Shown: piece by piece, positions 38,850 to 50,324 of the stretch | How positions within the stretch are numbered: position 1 is the stretch's first letter | How the letters are laid out: every line of letters starts with the position of its first letter | DNA from: Aphrophora alni | Taxonomy: Eukaryota; Arthropoda; Insecta; Hemiptera; Aphrophoridae | DNA length: 64,000 nt | Assembly (NCBI GenBank): GCA_963513935.1 | Contig: OY740774.1 | Location: 91,661,093 to 91,725,092 of the forward strand | Direction: 5' to 3' | The notes under the pieces: generated by a model | What the model saw: the letters and a program-made list of their open reading frames with translations, nothing else | The model's database searches: none | Told to the model about the DNA's origin: nothing | Program-made: the position numbers and the translations under genes

Positions 38850-39095
38850 GTTTTATGTCCTGGCACAACTGGATATAATTTAAACGGCCTGAGATATCAA
38901 TGTGAGACCTTGACCATACCTATTAAAACATTTCTTTTTACTATTTCAGGTTGTTAAACATTTTGCCCCCCTGTTCTAAAGGGGGGTAAAGGGGGGCAAC
39001 TAAAGATTTTCAAATGCAAACCCCTATCATGTGACCCGTCATTTTAAAGGTCATAAAAAAAGAAATCAAATGGTACAAACTAGAAGTTAGGTTTG
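38850..39095 (+). repeat. Dispersed repeat D, copy 1
   Basis: GGGCAACTAAAGATTTTCAAA, a TGCAAACCCCT block and GGTACAAACTAGAAGTTAGG align with GGGCAACTAAAATTTTTCAAA, ACAGCCCCCT and ACACAAACTAGAACCCG at 62946-63056. It includes the G-rich AAAGGGGGGTAAAGGGGGGC string and a complementary C-run. Likely a DNA-transposon or SINE fragment of unknown family. Confidence 0.6.
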
Positions 39096-40289
39096 GGAAA
39101 AAAATGGAAATTATTAATTTAATAATTTGTGGGTATGGTACAATAATTATGTTTAAACTTAAAACATAGTTTGATTTTAGTATTCAAGTTTTTGTTTCAT
39201 TATCACTTTAGAGCATATTTATCCTTCCAACTACCCACCTAATTAAAATTATCACTATTTCAGTGAATTTCAAATTTAATTTCCAATAAAATGACGAAAT
39301 GTATATTTTTAATAGTTATTTCACTAAATTACCTAATTCAACACTGATAGAACCATAGTAATTTTTTTACAAATAATGAACAATGAATCATATATTTAAA
39401 GATAATATATTTTTAATTTAATAAATAAATTTGTTTGTTAGAGCAAATAACTTTAGTATTTTTTTATATAATAAATATGCCATCATTTGAAAGGTTAATT
39501 ATCGTTTTATAGAGGGTCTGTTTTCATAATTTTGGTACGAAATTACAATTTCCTACTACGTTTCCTAGAAACGCCAGGGGCTCAAGAAAAAATGTAATTA
39601 TTGAAGATTGCATTCACCAAACAAAATAAATACGTTTGTTTGTGTTGTCAGAGATAATGAAACCATTTAATTGAATTAACTTAGACTTCTAAGAGGGTTC
39701 TTTAACTTTACACACTTTTAATAATACAGATAAATAAAAAGAAATGTACAAACAGAACGAAAAAAGTTTAATTTTCAGATGTTGCTACTCTGTTTTTATG
39801 ATTATTCAGTTAAGTTAACGAGATGTGTTTTAAGTAAATGTTTGTTTTGTTAAAAAGAGCAAAGTTAAGTTTACGTAACAGATGTTGCTCTTTCATTGGA
39901 GCGTATGGAATTTTATCTACGAATAGCAAAAGAAAATAGTTACAGATTATAAAATTAAATATATCTTTCATTCAGTTCCTTTTATTCACTTTCACAAATA
40001 TTTCGTATAAAGAAAATGATACTATGTTGGGTTTTCGTATGAATATTTGCAAGTCTTCTGAAGTGTAAAAAAGTTATTTCTTAAATGATAGCTGTCACCA
40101 AACAGTGATTTAGAACCAAAACAAGAGAACCGATTTCCAATACATTTTTTGGAGTCCTAGTTAATTATTGGTTTTTCTCTTACACAGAAAGTATAATTTT
40201 CATTTCTTTATAGCTTTGCATACTAAAAGCTGATTAATTTTATATTGCCGATTTTGATATATTCTATTTTTCACAATGGTATTCTTGTT

Positions 40290-42790
40290 TCACTAAGTCT
40301 TAATACTCTTGGTTTTTATTTCCTTTTTACATGTTTTAAATTGCTCCCATTAGTTTTGTTAGATTTTCCACATTAACGGAAAACTTTGCAGGTTGGTTAC
40401 CTCAAAACTAGTTTAAAGTTTTTTAAACTTTTCTTTCCTTTTTACAAAACATGAATATAACATGAATGCAGGAGGAAATTGAACTTACAAAATTAAGATA
40501 AATAATGGTGTTCTTTTATTTAACAAACATTATGCTAAGGATATAATGTTTAAATATTCATGACACATATATGATTTATTTATTTTCTTTTTTATATGTT
40601 TTGATTTTTTTTTGGTTTTGTAGGTGGTGACGTTATTATATTTTTGAACCAGAAGCAAAATTTTGTTTTTACGATTCAGAGTTATCTTTCCTTAATACTT
40701 ATGAACTTTTTTCTTTCTAAATAACAGCGTAATTTAACAAAAATCATTGTTTTTATAATATTCAATAAATATCATATACAAAATATAGATTTTACACTTT
40801 AAAATTTCGGCTTTTTATCAATTTATTCCCTTCTAAAAGTGAGTTATTGTATTTAAAAAATATCAGTTAAATTATATACATTAAATGTTATTTGGAACGT
40901 TTTAAAACTTTTTTTATACATCGGGTTTATGTTGAACATATGATGTCTTAACGTAAATAATATATTACTCGTGCATGTTTATGGTATATAAAGTACATCA
41001 CAGATGGAGGAATTATAATAATACGTGATTATCTCAAAGTAGAAGCACACCCTTGAGTGCAATCAATCATTACCTCAGTTTATATTATTAGTGTTAACTA
41101 TCATCAGTATGCTTCAAATGCATTATTTATACTATTAACATAAAGTTTCCATATACTGGTATGGATTTAAGACAGATCAAACGCAGGTGTATTAGGTATT
41201 AACTCTTGTTTTACTAACATATAACTGTTCAATTAAGGTAACTTTAAACTTAAATATTATTATCTAGACGATATATAGCAGTCTAATTGCACAACACGGT
41301 TATGACACAAGTAAAACATGTATGTTATAGTTAATAGAGCAAGTTCCCTCATTCAGTCTTTATCGCATAGGATTAAATGGTTCAGAATTTCTTATGTTCT
41401 GTATATTATATGCAATACTGTTTACTGTTTAGCTCTATCATTAGTCAAGCGCAATCACATTTTATTAAACTTCATATTAGACTGAAATAATCCTTCAATA
41501 TGAATTATACATAATATGTAAATTTAGTTTAATTAGGATTAATCCTATTAGAGAGGTATGCAGTTATTATGTTTGTTATGAGATTAACGTTTATTTGAAA
41601 GTAAATACAATTCTTACTATCACTATTTTTTTACAACAATAGTAGTTACAAAGAACGAAAACTGATTTGATGAGCAGTTCCAGAGATACTCATAACGAGG
41701 CGGACGGGAGACGTACTAACTTAGTAATTTATAAAATGTAAATTTTGATCTAAATTATATGTAAAACCTGGGTTTCAAAAAAATAAGTTCGTAACAAAAG
41801 AAGTTAATTGTGAGATATCTATATTATAATTTTTCATAAAATTACATTGAAAGCAACAGTGGTAAACAGAAATTTCAAAATTATCCTTATGAGAAAAATA
41901 ATATCGTAATTGATAAAGTGTATGTTTTCAATACTTATTTATCTAAATTATTTAGTTGAATATTTATATAGTATTGAGTCAAAAATAAAAAATCACAATG
42001 AATTTTTGTAACGAAAAAAAAAATTAGAAGGAAATAAAATTTTGAAATAGTAAAAGCGGCTTTATTTAGAAAGTGAAACACCGCTTGGTTGAATTTCTGT
42101 TTTGATTTAACTTTGGCGAGAAATACACGACTCGTAGAACTTCTGAGGATCAAAGAAGAAAGTAATTATTGAAGAATAAATTCCCTAAGGAATAATAAAT
42201 GCGTTGGTGTGTGTTGTCAGAGATGATGTAACTCCAACATTAAATTAATTTTGACTTCTAAAAGGTTACCATCTTTCAACAACGTTAGGTTAACTTCCTC
42301 TTACGAATAAATTTTAAAAAAGGAAATCTTTTAATAAAAACAAAAAGAGTTTAATTTTGTATGTTAGAACGAAGATGTTAAAATTTCTTAATTCAAAAAG
42401 CTGAATATGCTCAGTTTGTTCACGAGACGTGTATAAAGTAAATATTTTTAAATCGGCAAAGTTAAGCTTTCCTCAAAGGAATTTGCTCGTTAATTGGATC
42501 GTACTTTAAACTATGTACATCAGTAGAGAATTGTTACAGACTATAAAAATAAATCAAATTTGTATAAATTTATTCTTTTTATAAACTGTCACAAATACAT
42601 TAAAAAGACATTTCAATTGTAAAAAAATTGATTTTGAATTTTAGCCTATATATATATTAAACTGAAAAAATGTTTTTATAATATGATGTCTGTACAGTGT
42701 TTTAGAATGAAAACAAGTCAACCGACTTTCATATAATTTGATAGAGCCTTTGTGGGTGATTTCTCTTACACTTGGAGCTATAATGCTCCT
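40290..42790 (+). repeat. Old tandem duplication, unit 2
   Basis: Diverged second copy of 37985-40215. The best conserved stretches are 40318-40345 and 42205-42235. The 72-codon reverse frame at 41935-42153 is not conserved in unit 1 and is judged chance. Confidence 0.6.
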
Positions 42791-44062
42791 TTGTAGCTCG
42801 GCAGGCAGTTTTTAGATATCATTGTTCATAATTCTCTTAAATTTGATTAAAATTGCATTGGTCGAATGTACATTTTTGAGGGGCAAATGAGTACCAAATA
42901 AGTGTTGATAAACATTAAATATAACGTATACTGGTAAATTTTGAGTTTTTACCTTATGGAAGCTCACCTTTATGACCTTTTTAGTAATTGGTATTTTGTA
43001 AGCTAGAACAATTATTATAAAAATAACAGAGTGTCAATTAATCTTTATAACCGCTTTTATTTACGTATTACATTTTCGTAAGAAATACTTAAATTTAAAA
43101 AAAGGTTTTTGATACCAAAAATCGGTTAACGTATTATACAAGATGATCATTCAAGATGGCCACCATTAAGATCTCTTAAGCTACAAGTACTTCAGAAAAA
43201 ATTAAATCATAATGGTGCTCTCTTTTTTATTTGATTTCAAAATATACCATCCAAATTTCAAAAGTAGGTGCCAATTCAATTGTAACAACATCATTTGTAA
43301 CATGAAACTTTTATATTAAAAATATATATATTGTTGCACTTTTTTGACAAAATCCAGCTATATGGAATTTATTTCTGTGAATGGTTAGAAATTTTTACTT
43401 ACTCGATTTTAATGGTTGATTTTAATCATTTGTTTTACATAAATTAATAATGAAAACGTAATATCCTAAATAATATAAAGTAGAGACTCTACTTTTATTA
43501 TATTAAAGTAGTATAATATTTTAATTGTATTGTTATAATATAATTAAAATTATATTATATTTGTGTATTTTATTATATTGTTGCATTTCTAGGTCCTACC
43601 AAGTTAGAATTAAGCAAGCACAACTGTTTAAAGGAACTATAATTAGAATTAAGTAATAAAATAACATTCTACACATTCAAAAATCCTTTCAGTCTTACAA
43701 TGTCTTTTTTTTTGAGACAAAACTTTAATTAAAATCTCCAAATATGAAACAATTGTGTATTGCAATAATTATTAAATAATTACAAGCTGTAGATTCTAAT
43801 CGACAAGGTTGATTTAAAATACTCTAGAATAAAAAAATCAAACCATTATTGTAATGATCTTTAAAGATTAGCAGCATGTTGTAAAATTGCGGCAACTTTT
43901 CAAAATATGTATAACATAATTTTACAAATTATAACAAAGGAAGGGTGGTTGCCCATTTATAGTGTTTTTTATCTATTTTAGTTTTAAAGACTGTAGTCGT
44001 AACTTTCTTGAGTTTATACTTGCTGTTATATGAATTTATTGAATTTAATTTTTGCAATACTT
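42791..44062. other. AT-rich DNA, nothing recognised
   Basis: A TA-rich inverted cluster lies around 43470-43570. No gene or RNA was recognised. Confidence 0.4.
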
Positions 44063-44240
44063 AGAGCTCCAGATTTATCTAATGGTTAGCGCCATCATTT
44101 AGTGAGGTCCGGTTTTGATCTCGTTGGGTGTCACATATTAGGGTGTTGTACATGGGTTAAGTTCGGAGATATTCTTAGTTTTCAATGCCAGAATAACCCC
44201 GATGAAGTAGAGGTGCTAAATCCCTATTAGAAAACTAAAA
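44063..44240 (+). repeat. tRNA-derived SINE, decayed
   Basis: TTATCTAATGGTTAGCGCC fits a tRNA D-arm and A box. GGTTTTGATCT starting about 26 nt later fits a mutated B box (GGTTCGANTCC), with spacing typical of tRNA genes. No clean acceptor pairing remains. A body of about 100 bp follows, with no poly-A obvious. Pol III transcription is unlikely to survive. Confidence 0.5.
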
Positions 44241-46273
44241 GTTTCCAAGCAGGACTAGGCCTAGAGTTTACTGTTGACCCAAGGATTTATTTGTCAGGAT
44301 ATTAGAAAAAATTACCTAAAATCCTACCGTCTAATAATATTATGTTTTTTGTGAACTGTTTAACAATATGAAGCTCCTTTTAAAATAAACTAAATTAATA
44401 AAACTGTTCCGATGTAACATTTATTTTTTGAGCTTCACAAAATAGAAATAGAAGTCTACAAAAAAATGCTAAAGGTTTAGTAAAAAAAGTATTATTTAAT
44501 ATCACTCTTTTACGTTTTATGTGGATCAATTTTTGTTTTTATATCCAGTATCTCTTAAATCTCTGACAAAATCATTATATAACTAAATACAAAATTTCAA
44601 ATCTCCTTGTGTGGAGTAAGTAGTAATGTAGTTTAGTTTGAGGAAATAAAATAGAAATTAGGATTTAACTTTAAATCTGTTTCATTCAAATTTCATTTAA
44701 GTCATGTAAGAAATCAAATTATTATTTGAGCTATAAATTTGGAGTAAGTTTGTGTTTGTCTAGAATCAGTTTGAATTAAAATTTTAATTCTATGAAAATA
44801 TTTGATCACAGAGGTAGTTAAAAAAGTGTTTTATTTTCTGTCTTGTTAGAAAAAAACATGAGATGTGAAAATCCATATATTAAAAGGATGATAATATTCA
44901 CTATTCATTGTGTAATTAAATAAAGCGATAATATTAGTTAAATCGGAATTCCTTTTAAAGAGAAACACATTACACTCTCTTTCATAAAGATCCATACTAA
45001 TCACAACAGTGTATTCATCGCAAATTACTATAAAAATGTCTCTATGAAAGTGTTTAAATATATTTTTACAATAATTTTCATTTTTCTTATAAATTTCTAT
45101 GAAAATTCAGTTAGAAAAGGGGTGTATTCTCTTTTTTATTTATATTTCAGAAAATATCCTGCAGAAAATAGTTTATGTTTCAATAAAAACTAAGCTGATT
45201 AGCTTGTGCCATGAACTCATGCAAATATTGAACCGTATTTTTTTAAAACAAATGCAGTTTTATAACAAGTACATATGGACTGAAATTTTATTTTATTACA
45301 GAGTTTCAACAGCCATACATTATGAAAATGTATAATTGAAATTTTATATAATTTTGGTTTAAATATTATTAACAATAGATATCGCTAGTAAATAAATATA
45401 AATATATTTGTATATATATTAGAAAATAAAGCAATACTTAAGGGAGCTCCATTTTGAGTCTTTTGCTCTTACTTTTACTGAGATAAAATTTTCTGTCTCT
45501 ATAAATAAAAGGAAAAGTTAAATTCATTTGTTCTCAAAACCAACACAAGACTGTTATTTCGCACAGAGGCGATGCTAGATGGTAAAACAGTCACAATAAA
45601 TATTACAGAACGACGACTCTGTGTTTTACAATACTTTGGAGGTTATAATCTCTTCCTACGTAAAACATTTTCCATTCCAATCTCACCTTTATTTTCGACA
45701 AACACAATATGACGATGTCTTATAACACAAGCAGGATATTACATATTCAATATGTCGCCAGGTTATTACATATATTTGTTTTACTGGAATTTCTCTTTAC
45801 CTTCTCTTGTGTTTGTTATAGACATTGCTTTGTAGGCATTGCAACATTATGAGTTTTGTAACACATGAAAAAAAACAAACAAAAAACACTTATATATAGT
45901 TATGTTTCTTTTTTGGTAATATACTGATGATATTTATGACAATAGTTAACAACATGATGGATACATTTTGTACTAAGTTTTCCATTAAACGTAGGTAAAC
46001 ACACATATACAAATGTACATATAAATACTGTCAAAATGAATGAATATTGAAACACCTGTATTAAACGAAATACCAGTAAGGTACCAACTCTATTATAAAA
46101 AATACAACACAACAATCTAAATCTATTGCGCAAAATAATTTCTCTAAGGTATTGTATTATAGAATAAATTTTATTTGTAGACAAGTTGTCTAATCCAGTA
46201 TGGTTTAAAATATTTGTAATACAGTGTTTTTTGAACCTCGTTAGTGTGTCTATCACTGCTTTCTAGCCATTGG

Positions 46274-46275
<2 letters not shown>
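44241..46275. other. AT-rich DNA, nothing recognised
   Basis: Includes frames at 45099-45335 (forward, 78 codons) and 45900-46256 (reverse, 118 codons). The latter is the longest anonymous frame in the window; it shows no recognisable domain and ends beside a (TA)n tract. Confidence 0.4.

Positions 46276-46340
<65 letters not shown>
46276..46340. repeat. (TA)n microsatellite
   Basis: About 65 bp of TA dinucleotides. Confidence 0.97.
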
Positions 46341-46344
<4 letters not shown>

Positions 46345-48307
46345 TTAAGTAATATTATTGGACCTCGTAACATATGAATAAAAAGGTGTTTTAAAATCCC
46401 GCCATTTATTCATTTTCAATTGGATTTTGTGAATTTTAGTAGTTTTCTAAATAAGCAAACTTCAGTCTCTATACTAAATTCCATGTTGCTCTCTTAAATA
46501 TTCGGACCGATGTTATGCGACGATGAATGCACTGGATGTTGAAATTATTTTTTTCTGTTTCTTGTGGCTGTGGAATGAGGAATGTGAAAATCATTCAAAA
46601 TTTGAAGAGTGATATTTTTGCGACCAAATACACCCTACAAATTGTATACTTGGGAAGTAAAAGACTAATGATCAAACCGTTTGATAAAATAAAAAATTGA
46701 GATTAAGAATAAACTAATTTTAACAGAGTTTCTTAAGTTTTGTATATGTATAACTCAAGTGACAAATATATTGGGATTTATTCGTTTTAAATAAATAAAC
46801 TATTAAAACAAAATTATTATACTTTTTGACATTATATTATTTGAGATACATTTTACAATTACATTAACAATTCCTTCTAATTGACGCATATACAATTTTT
46901 AAATTTGATTACAACCAAACGCTCTACGTGGTGTCTTGGTGATTCACAATACATGATTATGTTTCACCAAGTTGTAGAGTTTCGTAATGTACATAATGTA
47001 ATTATATCTGTAACATTTTATTATTTCTAGTGAAAAAAATGGCTTACATAGGAAGAATTTCATACACTTTTATTCAGTTAGTTTCAACGTCAATTTGTAA
47101 TATTAGAATTTCTGAAATACAAAGAACCGACGGAAATAGTATACAAATTAAGAATAATGAGCTAAATATTTAAGTTAGCAACCAATTATAAAAGAATGTA
47201 ACGCTGATTAGCTTACAAATTTCTTAAACTTTAAATAACTAAACAACATTTGAATCGGTTTTTTTAATGTGTTTTACGTTCACTGATATTTTGTTCTTTT
47301 TATTTTGTAGGTAAAACCAATAGGAAAATTAAAGCCAGCCAAGGAATAGTTTATAAGATTTTTACATCACGCTGATTCCTGTCACGAAATAAAATCATTT
47401 ATTATTTTTTTAAATTAATCTATATAGATTACCATATGGATAAATTGTATGAACTTATTTCATAGAGTTACATTCTTCGGCTAAACCTTTACAAGTAAAG
47501 GTCAGCTGTTAGTGTAAATGTCAAAGTGACCTTCTGTGATTTATGAAGTTCTATAAACATTATTGATACGCATACATTTATCATACTCTTGTATCAAACA
47601 TTATAACAACTATATAAAACTTAACAGACCGATCGTGATCATCTGTGTATAAACCCAAATCTCTTCGTTCGTTATATGAGTATATTACATAATTACAAAT
47701 AACACTTTGTAATTCGAAAAACCTCCTCAATTATTTAATCTTAATCAACGTAATCGAGAATAATATAATTAATTTAATTGAGTTTTTAAAACGCCCATTC
47801 TGACATCTTTCGATATTTTTTGCTGCCTAATGAATTTAACTCAAAATATTCGTTAAAATATCTCCCTCCGGTTGTGTGTACCATTTATTTTCAACAATTA
47901 GTCGTCCAGATCGCACAGTTGATACTGCACCTGCTACATTTACAGACTCTTCTCTCAATGATTACCCTAAGGAGCTTTGACAAAACCTCCTTGCTTTCTC
48001 GGCTCACCAGTTCATTCAAACAAAGGTTAATTCAATTAGAGAGTTTAAAAGGAAAAATACAATGAAATATATTGCAGTATGTTTATACATCTATTACGAA
48101 CGAAAGAAGGAATACGTTGAGAGAGATACTTTGAAGATTGAAAAGGAAAAGACCATAGGTTAAACCAAGAACAAAATGAAATGAAAGAATTAAGTACTCA
48201 TTTAATTTTAACGAAACTGTTTCTTGTCGAAAATCATCTCGATAATCATCACCATATACATACAATTAGGAAAAGTACATACAATAAAAATCCATAGCCC
48301 ATAAGTA
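46341..48307. other. AT-rich DNA, nothing recognised
   Basis: Frames at 47820-48065 and 48083-48265 show no domain. No RNA gene was seen. Confidence 0.4.
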
Positions 48308-48503
48308 CTAGAATACCATCAGGGTCGGAAGAAAACAAGAGTTGGTCAGGATAAACCGGATAGGAAAGGTGAAGGGGAAGAATCTAATTCGAGACTACAT
48401 GTTGGTTAATAAAACCCTGATTGGAATGTTAAACGATAGGATCTTAATCGAAGGTTTCGTGAAAAAGGTTTAGATCCAGCTAGGATCCTCCCTGAATGCC
48501 AAG
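48308..48503 (+). repeat. Dispersed repeat A, copy 7 (longest)
   Basis: The reference copy for the family: GAATACCATCAGGGTCGG, AACAAGAGTTGGTCAGG, ACCGGATAGGAAAGGTGA, an AAACCCTGATTGGAATGTT segment and GATCCAGCTAGGATCCTCCC. The matching order in six other places supports a non-autonomous interspersed element of at least 190 bp. No pol III boxes or terminal inverted repeats were identified. Confidence 0.65.
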
Positions 48504-50292
48504 CTCAATCCCACTAAATTGAGAGTCTTTAAATGACTGAGTGGGGGAAAAAAAAGAAGGAAAATTACTTTAATCAAGGCAATGCAGACTATGATTTTGC
48601 AATGGCTGCTGCTGTTAGTTACGAACCTTTCTGTTTCATTAGAAATCAAGAAACAATTTTAAAACTGTTCCATAAAGAAAGGTACAAGAATTTTTCATCA
48701 GTACCTTTGTTTATGGAACAATTTACCTCTAAACATAACATCTTTGATTATGGAATAATTTACGTGTTTCTCTTAAAAGTAAAGGATAGAATTACAACTG
48801 TATAATTAAAAATAGGGCTTTACCGTACAAAAACATTAGCAGTTAATAATTGAAATGGAGTGGCTCTTAGGGCGTTAATATAAAAGCACGACACAACTGT
48901 AATTTAATATCTGTGGTATGAGTTAAGGTAATGTAAATATGATATAAAATATTTTGACAAAGCCTTTGTTCAGGATTTCAATATAAAATATTCAATGTGT
49001 AATTTTATACATTGAGGTTATTTCATACAGTAATGTTTGTCACTATAAACAACTAAATAGTTTAAATGTTTGTTCCAATAGAAGAATAATTTTTGAATCT
49101 TTAGCTTTATTGCTTTATTTAATCATACGTTACATATTATTAATGGTGTTATAATTTCTTCTGTATATGGTTTAAAATTTAGGCTGTTTGAGCACAGTTT
49201 ATTTTTGTGTATCTTGTACAAAAATAATCAACCATCACATTCCAGTTAGACTCAATAAAATGAAAAAGCAATTTATTGTAACTCAACCGTTATTACGTGT
49301 TGTAATTTTATTTATCTTTAAAGATTTTAGTGGTAGTGAAACGAAGTTCTTCCAGGAACTTATGATTTTGTTTTAATATTAACGTGTTTGCAGTGTGAGG
49401 AGAACTCTATAGTCCCACCACGTCTCTTAATTGATGTCTTGCATAAGTGTATTAAAGAGAGTTTTAATGTTTATTCAATCTATTCCGTCTTCCGTATTAA
49501 AAGTGATAGAACGTTATGCTCAAACGTTTTGTATGTACAGGTTTTCGAATTATTTTCTTATAAGTCTGTAGAATATGTGATATTCTTCGATGTTATGTGA
49601 TCTTATTCTTTCATAAGAAGCAGTTTTGTTGCAACAGTAAAATAATAATGAATTGGATGTTATTTTATCAGTCGTGAAATTGTACAAACTTTATTTTCTA
49701 GAGTTGCAAAGCAAGGGGGACCTATTGTAGATTACTTGTAGATTTTTCGACTGGACGAGATTTTCATCGTGGTCTCCCAACACAACCCTTTAACCACCAA
49801 TGCCCTTAAATAATACAGGTCCTAAAACGACTAAATTCCAATAAATATTTAGAATTAATTAAGCATTTTAAAGAAAAATTTGTTATTTTATAAACGCAAA
49901 TAAAGGCAACACAAAGTTCTTTTAAATAAAACACAATATGTTATTAGAGTAAGCTAAATATTAGAATCTGTTCCTTATACTATATTGAAAAAATAAATAA
50001 ATAGGTTTATTAATACTAGAAAAAATATTACGCAATTCATGTTTTACGAAAAAAACATTATTATAAATTGTTTGTTTCTATTCCTGCTTTAACCAAGTAG
50101 TTTGTTCTCCACAAAATAATAAAGAAGGTAGTTTGATGCGGCCAAATATTTCAGGCTTAAACGCAACAATATACCTTCTTTCAAAATAATTGACAGGTTA
50201 GAGTGGGGAAATAATCAAACTTGTATAGTTATAATTATCTTACTAATTATAATATTAATTTATAGAATTAGTGTTGGTTTAGTACTCAAATC
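48504..50292. other. AT-rich DNA, anonymous frames only
   Basis: Holds frames of 90 codons (48533-48805), 62 codons (49188-49376) and 70 codons (49388-49600) on the forward strand. None shows a recognisable domain, and lengths are within what AT-rich random sequence gives over 64 kb. Confidence 0.4.
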
Positions 50293-50324
50293 CTAAAGAT
50301 GGTAACTATGTTACCGAAATGTAC
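50293..50324 (+). ncRNA. Hammerhead-like PLE motif 5, split by the LTR element
   Basis: CTAAAGA (one change from CTGANGA), an extra T, stem II GGTAAC/GTTACC (six perfect pairs, loop TAT), then GAAATG. The LTR retrotransposon follows four bases later. With one copy of the GTAC duplication removed, the site continues as ATAAGGTAATAAG at 61307, which would complete a three-pair stem III (ATG/CAT, loop TA) and matches PLE tails at 31971 and 63748. The insertion therefore hit a PLE end inside this motif. Confidence 0.5.
50321..50324. repeat. Target site duplication, left (GTAC)
   Basis: GTAC directly precedes the left LTR and is repeated at 61303-61306 after the right LTR. Confidence 0.85.

Larger units (their letters stand above)
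37985..40215 (+). repeat. Old tandem duplication, unit 1
   Basis: Two diverged blocks recur downstream in the same order and orientation. One is 37985-38180, with TTTTTACATGTTTTAAATTGC and TTTGCAGGT, against 40300-40500. The other is 39545-40215, with TGTGTTGTCAGAGAT, a GAAAAAAGTTTAATTTT-like block and ATTTCTCTTACAC-like sequence, against about 42115-42790. Offsets of about 2.32 and 2.57 kb imply an ancestral unit near 2.4 kb with later insertions, including the (TA)n tract and repeat D in this unit. No coding content was recognised. Confidence 0.6.

Noticed and set aside
38645..38878. Tyr-Ile repeat proteins at the (TA)n tracts (also 19867-20109 and 32624-32842)
   Set aside because: Translation of TA microsatellites, not genes.
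44063..44135. Functional tRNA gene
   Set aside because: A and B boxes are recognisable, but acceptor and anticodon stems do not pair, so a SINE head fits better.
45900..46256. 118-codon reverse-strand ORF
   Set aside because: No recognisable domain. At this base composition a rough stop-codon estimate gives of order one such frame by chance in 64 kb, and it ends next to a (TA)n tract.
48533..48805. 90-codon forward ORF
   Set aside because: No domain, no repeat in other copies, and length within chance expectation.
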